This document shows, in pieces, positions 15,912 to 23,541 of a stretch of DNA of 34,935 bases. Within the stretch, counting starts at the first letter, position 1; every line of letters starts with the position of its first letter. The stretch comes from Candidatus Rifleibacteriota bacterium (lineage in GTDB: Bacteria; Muiribacteriota; UBA6191; JACPRK01; JACQZM01). Both the position numbers and the translations under genes were made by a program. The notes beneath the pieces are model-generated. The model was not told the origin of the DNA. It saw only the letters and a list, made by a program, of their open reading frames with translations, and did not search any database. The stretch spans positions 1-34,935 of the forward strand of contig JACQZM010000072.1 in assembly GCA_016213885.1 (NCBI GenBank). The letters run 5' to 3'.

Positions 15912-16052
15912 GGAGCCAGGATCCTCCACCTGTGTCGCGAGGCCGGGCCCGTGATCAGGCCTTGGCCTGGATAGTGATTCACGGGGGAAGAGGAGGGGAT
16001 CCGGTTGAAGTCGCGCTCGGGGGCGCGACTCGGATCCGGCGAGGCGCCGGAT
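15912..16052 (+). repeat. Dispersed intergenic palindromic repeat, copy 3 (most complete)
   Basis: Occupies much of the 405-base gap between the divergent starts at 15801 and 16207. It contains, in order: CAGGCC-TT-GGCCTG (15956-15969), a GGAAGAGGAGGGGATCCGG module, hairpin GTCGCGC/GCGCGAC (16010-16029), and hairpin ATCCGGCG/CGCCGGAT (16034-16052). The last stem differs from 6248-6266 by a T:A pair in place of C:G, so pairing is kept. The rest of the gap (16053-16206) shows no gene. It holds only GC-rich sequence with short inverted repeats and an AGGAGG just before 16207. Confidence 0.7.
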
Positions 16053-16206
16053 CTTGCGGCGCCCCGGACCCGCGGACTAGGATTCACTGGGCTCCCGACG
16101 GCGCCACGTCGGTCCGCCCGGTGGTCCGGCCCCCGGGCACCCCCACTTCGGGGAGCCTCCCCTCGTCCCGATAGTGAAACCGACCGGTCCTCTCTGCAGG
16201 AGGCCC

Positions 16207-17112
16207 ATGATCTACCTCTCCGGAAGGAGCCGGGCGCGCCAGGGCGACCCGGTCACGATCGGCAGGGTGCTGCTGCTCATGGCCGGGGTCGCGTGTCTGG
16301 GCTGCAACCCGCCGGGCAGCGTACCGCTCTCGCCGGCGCCGAGCCAGACCCCCACTCCCACGCCGACCCCGTCGGTGGTGGTGTTCGCGACGCCGCAGCA
16401 CTCGAGCTCGCTGGCGCTCACGCCGGGCGGTACGGCCCTGTTCGTGGCCAACGGCGGCGTCCCCAAGGTGACGGTCATGCAATCCGGGTCGGGGACGCTC
16501 CACAAGCAGCTCGACATCACCGTGGGAGCCGAGCCCACGTCGATCGCCATCACCCCCGACGGCCAGAGGGCGTACGTGACCAACCGGGGGACCGTTCCCG
16601 GGACGGTGACGGTGCTCCACGCCACGCTCCGGTTCAAGCTCTCCGACATCGCCGTGGGCACGGAGCCCTGCGGCTGCGTGCTCTCCCCGACCGGGCGGTG
16701 GCTGTTCGTGGCGAACGCCATGTCGAACTCGATCAGCGTGATCGACACGGTGGCGGGGGTCGTGGTGAACACGATCGCCCTGCCCGACGGCGCGTTCCCG
16801 TTCGCCCTGGCCTGCACCAACGACGGCGACACCGACGACGCCGACGAGAAGGTCCTGGTGACGCAGTTCTTCGGGCAGCTCGGGGACGGGGAGCGACCCG
16901 GACAGACCCTGGGCGACACGGACCAGGACCGGGTCGGCAAGGTCTCGGTGATCGACGTGAGGAGCGGTTCCGACGCCACGGTGAGGGCCACGATCCGGCT
17001 CGCCTCCCGGGACTCCGGGTTCGGCGCCGACCGGACCGAGTTCGGTGGAGGAGGCGGGCGTACGTTCTGTCGAGCGGATCGAGCACGGCGCCCCCGGTCC
17101 GGTACGACGTGA
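16207..17112 (+). CDS. Beta-propeller (YVTN-type) lipoprotein/di-haem cytochrome, N-terminal part (frameshifted)
   Basis: The ATG at 16207 has AGGAGG three bases upstream. The N-terminus is basic and followed by RVLLLMAGVACLGC, a plausible lipoprotein signal, and then a Thr/Pro linker (TPTPTPTP). From about residue 55 onward are YVTN-type propeller blades (FVANGG..VTVMQ, AYVTNRG..VTVLH, LFVANAMSNSISVIDT). The frame then loses sense after EFGGGGG (about 17058) and stops at 17112. Adding one G to the run at 17056-17058 rejoins it to the next frame as GGGGGAYVLSSG. This is therefore the first part of a longer gene rather than a complete protein. An upstream GTG at 16174 is an alternative start. 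Confidence 0.75.
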   Translation: MIYLSGRSRARQGDPVTIGRVLLLMAGVACLGCNPPGSVPLSPAPSQTPTPTPTPSVVVFATPQHSSSLALTPGGTALFVANGGVPKVTVMQSGSGTLHKQLDITVGAEPTSIAITPDGQRAYVTNRGTVPGTVTVLHATLRFKLSDIAVGTEPCGCVLSPTGRWLFVANAMSNSISVIDTVAGVVVNTIALPDGAFPFALACTNDGDTDDADEKVLVTQFFGQLGDGERPGQTLGDTDQDRVGKVSVIDVRSGSDATVRATIRLASRDSGFGADRTEFGGGGGRTFCRADRARRPRSGTT

Positions 17113-18482
17113 ACCAGCAGGCGCTCCTCTCGGTGATCGACCTGGACACCCAGGTGCAGGTCCCGGGCTCGTCGTGCAATCTCAACCGGGCGGCCAGCGG
17201 CGACCGGTACCCGCCGTACCTGCCCACGCAGGGGCTGCTGTTCAACACCCCCTGGGGCATGGCGATCGCCCCGGGAGGCACGGCGGGGTACATCCTCTCC
17301 GCCGGCAGCAACCTGGCGGTCCGGGCCACCCTGGACGCCACGGGCAACGTCACGGTGGCCGGCCACGTCAGCCCGTACCAGTCGTCCAACGGCATCATCC
17401 GCGTGGCCGTGGGCAAGAACCCCCGGGCGATCGTCTTCGAGCCGCGAGGGCGGTTCGCCTACGTCCACAACCACATCGGCCGCACCGTCAGCGTCATCGA
17501 TCTTCTGACCGACCAGATCACCGACACGGCCCAGGCCGCCGACCCCCCGGTGACCGGCAGTCTGGAGGCGTCGATCGTCCACGGCGAGGAGCTGTTCAAC
17601 ACCTCGATCGGCACCTCCACCCAGGACGGGTCCACCGGGCGGATGTCGGAGAGCGGCTGGGCCTCGTGTTTCGGCTGTCACCCCTTCGGCTGGACCGACA
17701 CGGCGGTCTGGTCGTTCCCGTCGGGCCCCAGGAAGTCGATCCCGCTCTTCACCACGGTCTCGCGGTCCGATCCGGGGGACCACCGGATGATGACCTGGTC
17801 GGCGATCTGCGACGAGGTGGCCGACTTCGAGCAGAAGATCCGCACGGTCTGTTCCACCGTCTCGACCACCGAGACCGCTCCGCGGCAGGGGCTGATGGTG
17901 GGCATCCCCGGCAGCGACATCCAGCCGTTCGTCCCCAAGGCGAACACGAACCGGAGCACGGACTGGGACGACCTGGAGAACTACCTGAGGCGGGGCGTCC
18001 GGGCGCCGATCTCTCCGCTCAGAGGGTCCGTGGATCCGGACATCCCGCTGGGGAACCAGCTGTTCGCAAAGGCGGGCTGCAACACCTGCCACGGCGGCTC
18101 CAAGTGGACCGTGAGCCGCCGGATCTACACGCCGCCCCCGTACCTCGGCCCCTCGTCGACCATGACGCTGTCGAGTCAGGGCGAGTTCATCGAGGCGCTC
18201 AGGCCGGTCGACACGTTCTTTGCCCTGGAGCGGACCGCGACGAACCGGGTCGCCCTGGGAGCCAACGGGTTCAACCCGCCGTCGCTCCTGGGCGCGTGGG
18301 CGTTCCCGCCCTACTTCCACAACGGCCAGGCCACCACGCTGGAGGAGGTGCTCATCCGGCCGGTCGTCGGCGCGGCGCAGCACAAGGACGCCGGGGTCCC
18401 GGGGCAGCTGGAGTCGGAGGTGGATCGGGCCAGGCTGATCAGGTTCCTCGAGTCGATCGACGACGCGACCCCTACCTATTGA
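17058..18482 (+). CDS. Beta-propeller/di-haem cytochrome c, C-terminal part (frameshifted)
   Basis: Continues the preceding gene in another frame for 474 residues. More propeller blades (FAYVHNHIGRTVSVIDL) are followed by a cytochrome domain with two CxxCH haem sites, CFGCH and CNTCH. The C-terminal part (LLGAWAFPPYFHNGQATTLEEVL) is typical of the MauG/di-haem cytochrome c peroxidase-like family. Propeller-plus-MauG-like proteins are usually periplasmic or surface lipoproteins that oxidise or tailor metal-bound or protein partners. The function here is not determined. The first start codon available to this frame alone would be a GTG at 17109. The gene stops seven bases before a convergent membrane-protein gene. 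Confidence 0.8.
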   Translation, partial: AYVLSSGSSTAPPVRYDVNQQALLSVIDLDTQVQVPGSSCNLNRAASGDRYPPYLPTQGLLFNTPWGMAIAPGGTAGYILSAGSNLAVRATLDATGNVTVAGHVSPYQSSNGIIRVAVGKNPRAIVFEPRGRFAYVHNHIGRTVSVIDLLTDQITDTAQAADPPVTGSLEASIVHGEELFNTSIGTSTQDGSTGRMSESGWASCFGCHPFGWTDTAVWSFPSGPRKSIPLFTTVSRSDPGDHRMMTWSAICDEVADFEQKIRTVCSTVSTTETAPRQGLMVGIPGSDIQPFVPKANTNRSTDWDDLENYLRRGVRAPISPLRGSVDPDIPLGNQLFAKAGCNTCHGGSKWTVSRRIYTPPPYLGPSSTMTLSSQGEFIEALRPVDTFFALERTATNRVALGANGFNPPSLLGAWAFPPYFHNGQATTLEEVLIRPVVGAAQHKDAGVPGQLESEVDRARLIRFLESIDDATPTY

Positions 18483-18488
18483 ACGGGC

Positions 18489-19082
18489 TCAGCTGTCGCT
18501 CTCGCCCTGCGGCAGGCCGGCGCTGGTGATGCAGAACAGGATGAAGTAGGCGGCCCCCTCGATGAACCAGGTCTCCTCGTCGAGAAGGCCGTACGAGAAC
18601 GTGAACAGGTAGACGAGGTAGGTCGCCACGGCCCAGCCCGCGACGTACGTCTTGGCCCCGGTCTCCTCGATCTCGAAGTGCGCCGCCGTCAGCGACGCCA
18701 CGCCGCAGAGGCCGCTCGAGAAGACGCAGGCCACGGCCATCCTCCAGAGGCTGCCGGCGAACGACCAGGCGTGGTGAGGACAGGCCACCTTCACCGGGAG
18801 CATCACGATGAGGGCGATGGTCCCCACCACCGCCGCTTCCACCGGCATGACCCGGCCCGACCTGGCCCAGAGGACGAGCCCGGGCACGAAGGCGATGCCC
18901 ATGTTGACCACGTTGCGGAAGATGTCCAGGTCGGCTCCCCGGAGCAGGTACGAGAACACGACGGCCGTGGCCTGGTAGATGACGTACGCGAGCAGCACCC
19001 TGCGCCAGTTCAGCGGGAACTGGAAGAACTCCTTTCCCTTCCACAGGCTGCACTGGCGCCGGACGTACCTCAGCTTGTCCAT
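18489..19082 (-). CDS. Unidentified multi-pass inner membrane protein
   Basis: A 197-residue protein. The ATG at 19082 was preferred over a GTG at 19145 because the added 21 residues are Gly/Arg-rich and unlike the rest. Hydrophobic segments near 27-47, 55-73, 80-98, 108-130, 143-165 and 168-187 suggest six helices, with short polar ends. It has CPHH in one helix junction and an acidic DEETWFIEG loop before the last helix. I do not recognise a family. The gene is convergent with the frameshifted cytochrome and divergent from fabI, so it stands alone. Confidence 0.7.
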   Translation of the reverse strand: MDKLRYVRRQCSLWKGKEFFQFPLNWRRVLLAYVIYQATAVVFSYLLRGADLDIFRNVVNMGIAFVPGLVLWARSGRVMPVEAAVVGTIALIVMLPVKVACPHHAWSFAGSLWRMAVACVFSSGLCGVASLTAAHFEIEETGAKTYVAGWAVATYLVYLFTFSYGLLDEETWFIEGAAYFILFCITSAGLPQGESDS

Positions 19083-19205
19083 CGACGAGCCCCCTTGCCA
19101 CAGGTGCCCACGGGATCCTGGTCTCACCTTCAGATTCTGCCACACCGCCGGTCGCTGTCCAGTCGTTCGAACGAGGTCCCGGTCCGTGGTTCCGGTCGAG
19201 CTGAC

Positions 19206-19236
19206 TTGACTTTTCCACCGCTGATCGCCGTATCCT
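19206..19236 (+). promoter_or_regulatory. Candidate promoter of fabI
   Basis: TTGACT (19206-19211) and TATCCT (19231-19236) lie 19 bases apart, slightly longer than optimal. The -10 is about 42 bases before the ATG at 19279. The rest of the 196-base divergent gap shows nothing else recognisable. Confidence 0.4.
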
Positions 19237-19278
19237 GCCGGCAGCCATCACCAGAACTGCTCGCCAACGGAGTGACCG

Positions 19279-20073
19279 ATGAGCCTGCTCGCCGGAAAGA
19301 AAGCGCTCGTGACCGGAGTGATCAACGACCTGTCGATCGCCTGGGGAATCGCCAAGAACCTGGCCCACCATGGGGCCACGCTGGGGTTCGCGTACCAGCC
19401 CAACCCGAAGATCGAGCGCCGCTGTCGCGCCTGCGTCGAGCAGCTGACTCCCAGGCCGGTGTTCGTGGAGCCCTGCGACGTCGCCCGCGACGACGAGGTG
19501 AAGCGTCTGATGGCCCACTGGAAAGAGGTCCACCAGGACCTGGACATCCTGGTCCACTCCATCGCCTTCGCCCCTGCGACGGCGCTGGGAGTGCCGCTGA
19601 TCAAGACCGCCCGGGCCGACTTCCTCACCGCCGTGGACATCAGCGCCTACTCGCTCATCGCCCTGTGCCGCGAGGCAGAGCCGCTCTTCAGACCGGGAGG
19701 GTCGGTGATGGCGCTGAGCTACCACGGGGCGGTGGCCTACTACCCCCACTACAACGTGATGGGCGTGGCCAAGGCGGCGCTGGAGTGCATCGTCCGCTAC
19801 CTGGCGGCGGAGCTGGGCGGCGGCAGGAGACCGGATGCCCGCCGGGTTCGGGTCAACGCGATCAGCGCCGGCCCCATCCCCACGCTGGCCTCCAAGGCGG
19901 TGGGCGACATCGACCGGATGGTGGAGCACTACGGGGAGAAGAGCTGTCTGGGCCGCACCGTCGACCAGAACGAGGTGGGTCGGACCGCGGTCTTCCTCGC
20001 CTCGGACCTCGCGAGCGGCGTGACCGGCGAGACGATCTTCGTCGATGCGGGGTACCACTTCATCGGCTGGTGA
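19279..20073 (+). CDS. fabI: Enoyl-[acyl-carrier-protein] reductase (NADH), FabI type
   Basis: A 264-residue short-chain dehydrogenase-fold enzyme that reduces the enoyl-ACP double bond in the last step of each fatty-acid elongation cycle. FabI hallmarks: the N-terminal dinucleotide site GVINDLSIAWGIA, Y148 in SYHGA, the catalytic pair Y158-x6-K165 in YNVMGVAKAALE, and NAISAGPI. A GGAGTG ribosome-binding site precedes the ATG. Two details differ from the common form. The turn after RYLAAELG is about seven residues longer (GGGRRPDAR), and the usual R of GPIRTLA is P (GPIPTLA). Both lie near the cofactor/substrate loop region and could alter inhibitor sensitivity, which is inference. It is not in a fatty-acid gene cluster here. 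Confidence 0.93.
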   Translation: MSLLAGKKALVTGVINDLSIAWGIAKNLAHHGATLGFAYQPNPKIERRCRACVEQLTPRPVFVEPCDVARDDEVKRLMAHWKEVHQDLDILVHSIAFAPATALGVPLIKTARADFLTAVDISAYSLIALCREAEPLFRPGGSVMALSYHGAVAYYPHYNVMGVAKAALECIVRYLAAELGGGRRPDARRVRVNAISAGPIPTLASKAVGDIDRMVEHYGEKSCLGRTVDQNEVGRTAVFLASDLASGVTGETIFVDAGYHFIGW

Positions 20074-20075
20074 TC

Positions 20076-20098
20076 GGCGAGGCTAGCCGTTCCTCGCC
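20076..20098. terminator. Candidate bidirectional hairpin between convergent genes
   Basis: GGCGAGG (20076-20082) pairs with CCTCGCC (20092-20098) across a 9-base loop. It starts two bases after the fabI stop and reaches into the end of the convergent gene. No T-run is present on either side, so rho-independent termination is doubtful. Confidence 0.3.
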
Positions 20099-20829
20099 CG
20101 GGGCGGGCTCTCGGTCTCGCCGGGCAGCAGCTTCGCATCCAGCGCCACGCCGAGCTGCACGATCCCCGGGGACGGCGACGAGAGGGTGAACAGGTTCTTC
20201 ACCCTGGCCATCATGGTCGGGCGAGCCTGGCGCAGGTACCGGTCCACGTGCTCCTTGAGGTAGGCCAGGTCGATGTGGTTCTGACGGAGCGCCGCCTTGA
20301 GCCAGCGGTTCTCCTGGAACATCCGGTGGAACTCCCGCTTGTAGTACTCGAGCTCCCGTTGCATGCCCGCATAGGCGGCCTTCTGGCGCAGATCGGAGAC
20401 CTTGCCCTCGCACACCATCTGCTGGATCTGTCTGTCCCGCCTGCCCACCTCGCGCTCCAGCTGGTGGCTGGCCTCCACCTGGGTGAGCCTGGCGAGCATC
20501 CGGGCCTTGAAGTCCAGAAGCCTGCTCTCCTCCTTGCCCTGGGCGATCTCGGCGTTCATGCCCGAAAGCTCCAGCGCCGTCTCGGTCAACCGCCTCTGCC
20601 GGGCCAGCTCGCCGTAGCTCCGGAACAGCAAGATCGCGAGCCCCACCAGCACGGCGTACAGGAGCACCGACCCCTGGGCGCCGGCGAACGTGACCGGAGC
20701 CAGCGACACGAGCCACTGGCCCAGGAGGTAGAGCGCGCCGGCGGCGAGCCACCAGAGAGCCAGGGCGCGGGCCAGCGCGAACGGCCGGAATCGCCACACG
20801 AGGCGCAACACACCTTTGAACGCTTCCAT
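20083..20829 (-). CDS. Unidentified membrane protein with long cytoplasmic coiled coil
   Basis: A 248-residue protein with start at 20829 (MEAFKGVLRLVWRF). The 27 residues encoded upstream in frame are Gly/Arg/Pro-rich and unlike this protein. Two hydrophobic helices (about 24-44 and 52-70) are joined by a short loop. After them comes a strongly charged helical region (about 72-205: ELARQRRLTETALEL..., QLEREVGRRDRQIQQM, ...ELEYYKREFHRMFQENRWLKAAL) predicted to form a coiled coil, and a short Pro-rich tail. The topology suggests an inner-membrane anchor with a cytoplasmic rod. No named family is recognised. It lies downstream of the Tad-type pseudopilin genes on the same strand but with a 272-base gap, so a link to them is only possible. 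Confidence 0.7.
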   Translation of the reverse strand: MEAFKGVLRLVWRFRPFALARALALWWLAAGALYLLGQWLVSLAPVTFAGAQGSVLLYAVLVGLAILLFRSYGELARQRRLTETALELSGMNAEIAQGKEESRLLDFKARMLARLTQVEASHQLEREVGRRDRQIQQMVCEGKVSDLRQKAAYAGMQRELEYYKREFHRMFQENRWLKAALRQNHIDLAYLKEHVDRYLRQARPTMMARVKNLFTLSSPSPGIVQLGVALDAKLLPGETESPPRARNG

Positions 20830-20919
20830 CCGGGTACCGGGCGACGAGGCGAAAGGGATGATCGGGCCGACAGCCCGTCCTTTCCATGATCGACATGTCC
20901 GGACCGGCACTTGACGTCT

Positions 20920-20935
20920 CGACGGATATCCGTCG
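20920..20935. promoter_or_regulatory. Perfect 16-bp palindrome upstream of the coiled-coil membrane protein gene
   Basis: CGACGGATATCCGTCG is a perfect palindrome 91 bases before the ATG at 20829. Its AT centre in GC-rich DNA is typical of a dimeric repressor or activator site. No second copy was noticed in the window. Confidence 0.3.
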
Positions 20936-21052
20936 GGGCTGCCGCTCGCGCTTCATCGGCCAGCCGAGATCGTCGGCCGAGGGCGCCGAGCTCGAACGGG
21001 GCGGTCGGGGAGATCTCGACGCCCTCCCGGGTCGGTGTCCCGGGACGCGGAA

Positions 21053-21068
21053 GCGGCCTCGAGGCCGC
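21053..21068 (-). terminator. Candidate hairpin after the TadE-type gene
   Basis: GCGGCCTCGAGGCCGC is a perfect palindrome (6-bp stem with a TCGA loop) 34 to 49 bases beyond the stop at 21102. It is followed on the minus strand by TT only. It may end the pseudopilin operon, or it may simply be a GC-rich palindrome. Confidence 0.3.
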
Positions 21069-21101
21069 GGCGTCGTCGACTCGATCCGCGGGCCGGTCGG
21101 G

Positions 21102-21602
21102 TCAGAACGTGATGTCCTCCGCCCCGGTGTAGGTCACGACCACGGTCTTGAAGGCGCTCTTGATGGGCAGGGACTGGATCCCCACCACGTGGGTCGCGAA
21201 GAAGCGATGGGTGAACTGGGTCTCCACTCTCACGGTCGGAGGCCCGCCGGGGAAGTCCGGGTCGCTCCCTTTGGTGAGGATGTCGATCTGGTCCGAGGAG
21301 ACCGGACAGCCCACGGCGCTCGCGACGACGATCCCCCTGATCTGGCTCCTGGACAGGTTGTTCATGGCGGCACGCCGGCAGCCCGTCCGGGTCGCGTTGT
21401 TCACCGAGATCAGGACGAACATGTAGTAGCCGAAATCGACGATCCCGAAGAGCAAGACGATCAACAGCGGCAGGCAGAGCGCCAGCTCGACCAGCGACTG
21501 GCCGAGCGAACGCGCCCTGCGGGGCGTGGCCGGGCCGAAGCGCCGGAGCCGGGACCGGTCGGTCGTCGCTGGATCGTCGCACCGGGTGACATCCGTTCCC
21601 AT
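21102..21602 (-). CDS. TadE-type pseudopilin (second of two)
   Basis: A 166-residue protein. After an Arg-rich leader, residues 33-58 carry the TadE hallmark: GQSLVELALCLPLLIVLLFGIVDFG, a Glu five residues into a membrane helix. This motif is shared by TadE/TadF/TadG minor pseudopilins of tight-adherence (Flp) pili. The rest is a small periplasmic domain with SVNNATRTGCRRAA, the usual post-helix segment, and two other Cys. It lies 34 bases after the pseudopilin-like beta-helix gene and in the same operon as another TadE gene. No Tad ATPase, prepilin peptidase or Flp gene is visible in the window. Confidence 0.8.
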   Translation of the reverse strand: MGTDVTRCDDPATTDRSRLRRFGPATPRRARSLGQSLVELALCLPLLIVLLFGIVDFGYYMFVLISVNNATRTGCRRAAMNNLSRSQIRGIVVASAVGCPVSSDQIDILTKGSDPDFPGGPPTVRVETQFTHRFFATHVVGIQSLPIKSAFKTVVVTYTGAEDITF

Positions 21603-21636
21603 GAGCTTCTCCAGTCCGGGGCCCCGGCTCCGCCTC

Positions 21637-22794
21637 CTACTCGGCCAGCCGGATGAACGTCTCCGTCGACGCCGCCTTGACCGGGATCATCGCGGTCTGG
21701 TTGGGGTCGTAGTTGATGGTCATGTTCGTGCCGGCCAGGTTGGTCTGGATGTTGTTCGCCAGGACCGCCCCGTTGAACGTGAGGTCGTTGCCGGAGAAGG
21801 AGACCGTCCCGTTGGGGGCGTAGACCGCGCCGTAGAACGTCGAGTTGGACCCGGAGATGTCGACCGCCGCCGCCGAGGTGGACAGCGACACGAAGGCGTA
21901 CTGCGCCGTGTCTTTGTAGGCGTAGTTCGTGCCGGAGATCTTGATCTCCCCTTCGGCGACGAACGTCGCCTTGCCGTCCAGCGAGGAGCCCGACATCTGG
22001 ACCCCCATCCCCTCCAGGTAGAACGTCCCGTTGATCACCTCGGAGGAGCCTTCCCACTTGAGGTTCCCGCTGACGACGCTGGCGCCCGGCGGCGGATCGC
22101 AGGGCTGGAAGTTCTTCATGCTGGGGTTGTAGGTCGTGAGCCGGCCGTGCTCGGCGTCCCACTTGTAGTAGTGGCCCTCGGCGGCGGCCTTCGCCTTGAC
22201 GTCGGCCAGATCGAGCTCCACCAGCGGCACCTTGTCCGCGTCCTCGACCGGAGGCCCTCCCAGGTAGGTGGCCCCGGCGCCGGCATCCTTGACGTCGTGG
22301 CCCGCCTCCACCTTGCCGTTGAAGGTGGCTCCGCCGCCGGTGACCTTGAAGTCGCCGTTCACGTGCAGGTCCCCGTTGATGCGGAAGCCGTTGCCGGTCA
22401 GGGCCACCTCGTCGACCCGGCCCCGGGCGGTGAACTCCCGGGCGGAGTAGACGGCGAAGTCCAGGGCGCTGGGGCCCGGGGTGCTGCCGGAGCTGCCGGT
22501 ACCCTTGACGTCCGCCACGGCCACGGACCTGGCGCCGATCCTGACCGTCCCCACGCCGAGCACCGCCGTGAAGAACGGGCCGGCCGTTCTGATCAGCACC
22601 ACCTCGTACCGGTTGGGGTTCAACGAGCCCAGCGGCAGGGTCCGGCAGGTGGCGATCTCGGATGGGATGACGCCGTTCAAGGCGCAGTACTCCCGGGCCT
22701 TGGCCTCCGCGGCGACCCCGTCGGGGAGCTTCGTGCAGGCCGCCAGCGCCGCCGCGTCGCAGCACGACTGCCGGATCTCGATCTCGATCTCCAT
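21637..22794 (-). CDS. TadG/PilX-like protein with beta-helix domain, lacking the expected N-terminal membrane helix
   Basis: The 385-residue frame opens MEIEIEIRQSCCDAAALAA. The QSCCDAAALAA part normally follows directly after the N-terminal membrane helix of TadG-like pseudopilins. Here the helix is missing and an in-frame TGA lies nine codons upstream of the ATG. Residues 120-170 and 230-370 are short repeated units rich in NGD, NGT, SGS and SGN, as expected for a right-handed beta-helix. They resemble the polymer-forming domain seen in PilX-type pilus proteins. It sits between two TadE genes. As written it would stay in the cytoplasm, so either the 5' end has been lost or misassembled at the GAGATC triple repeat, or the gene is a remnant. 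Confidence 0.65.
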   Translation of the reverse strand: MEIEIEIRQSCCDAAALAACTKLPDGVAAEAKAREYCALNGVIPSEIATCRTLPLGSLNPNRYEVVLIRTAGPFFTAVLGVGTVRIGARSVAVADVKGTGSSGSTPGPSALDFAVYSAREFTARGRVDEVALTGNGFRINGDLHVNGDFKVTGGGATFNGKVEAGHDVKDAGAGATYLGGPPVEDADKVPLVELDLADVKAKAAAEGHYYKWDAEHGRLTTYNPSMKNFQPCDPPPGASVVSGNLKWEGSSEVINGTFYLEGMGVQMSGSSLDGKATFVAEGEIKISGTNYAYKDTAQYAFVSLSTSAAAVDISGSNSTFYGAVYAPNGTVSFSGNDLTFNGAVLANNIQTNLAGTNMTINYDPNQTAMIPVKAASTETFIRLAE

Positions 22795-22895
22795 CTCGTG
22801 TGTCTTGCCACCGGTCGATCACTCCCTCTGTCCTCGGACCCTGGCCGCTTCCGGCGGCCGGGCCGGCTCGGCCCCTGTGCCCCCCGGTTCACGGT

Positions 22896-23324
22896 CTACT
22901 TCCTCGCGGTCACGATCGGCACCGTGATCTGGACCCCCACCTGCGTCGGGACGGGAAGGAGCGCTCCGAACGGAAGCGCCTTGAGGACCTGGATGTTGTA
23001 CACGAACTGGATCGACAGCGGGTCACCATGGGAGCGGGTCGGCGTGAACACGGTGGAGTACTCCACCGTGGAGCGATCGACCAGGATCGGCAGGGCGTTC
23101 AGCGCCGCCAGCCGGATCGCGTTGTCGTCCAGCGGCCTGTACGACGCGAAGAGCGCCGCCTCCCGCGCCGCCATCTCCAGGCCGATCTGCATGTAGAAGA
23201 GGATTCCGAAGTGCAGGACGGCGCACAGCAACAGGACGATGATGGGCAGGATCATCGCCATCTCCACCAGCGTCTGACCCCGGCGGTTGCCGCTGGACCT
23301 GCCTGACGAACCCTTGTGCAGCAT
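22896..23324 (-). CDS. TadE-type pseudopilin (first of two)
   Basis: A 142-residue protein. The leader contains NRRGQTLVEMAMILPIIVLLLCAVLHFGILFY, with the Glu at position 5 of the helix that defines TadE-family pseudopilins. This is followed by MQIGLEMAAREAALFASYR and a small C-terminal beta-rich domain. TadE-type proteins are minor components processed like type IVb pilins and assist assembly of Flp pili or related secretion fibres. It is the first gene of the pseudopilin group, with a consensus TATAAT upstream. Confidence 0.85.
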   Translation of the reverse strand: MLHKGSSGRSSGNRRGQTLVEMAMILPIIVLLLCAVLHFGILFYMQIGLEMAAREAALFASYRPLDDNAIRLAALNALPILVDRSTVEYSTVFTPTRSHGDPLSIQFVYNIQVLKALPFGALLPVPTQVGVQITVPIVTARK

Positions 23325-23410
23325 GTGACGGACCCCACTGCCTCGATGTGTCGAAAGGATGGACCGGCGTGACGATCGTCATCTCCGGCCCGCGACCCCA
23401 CCAATTACAC

Positions 23411-23416
23411 ATTATA
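23411..23416 (-). promoter_or_regulatory. Candidate -10 (TATAAT) of the pseudopilin operon
   Basis: A perfect TATAAT on the minus strand, in an AT-rich island (ATTACACATTATAG on the plus strand) that stands out in GC-rich DNA, 87 bases before the ATG at 23324. No -35 match lies 17 bases upstream. Confidence 0.45.
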
Positions 23417-23541
23417 GTGCCTCCCCGACCCCGCCGGCCAGGCTTCTCGACGGCTGGGATCCGACGGCGCACCCCGGCCAGCGATCGCCGCACGTCCCGG
23501 CGACCCCGGAACGTTCGTTCAAGCGGATCGGGGGACCGATC

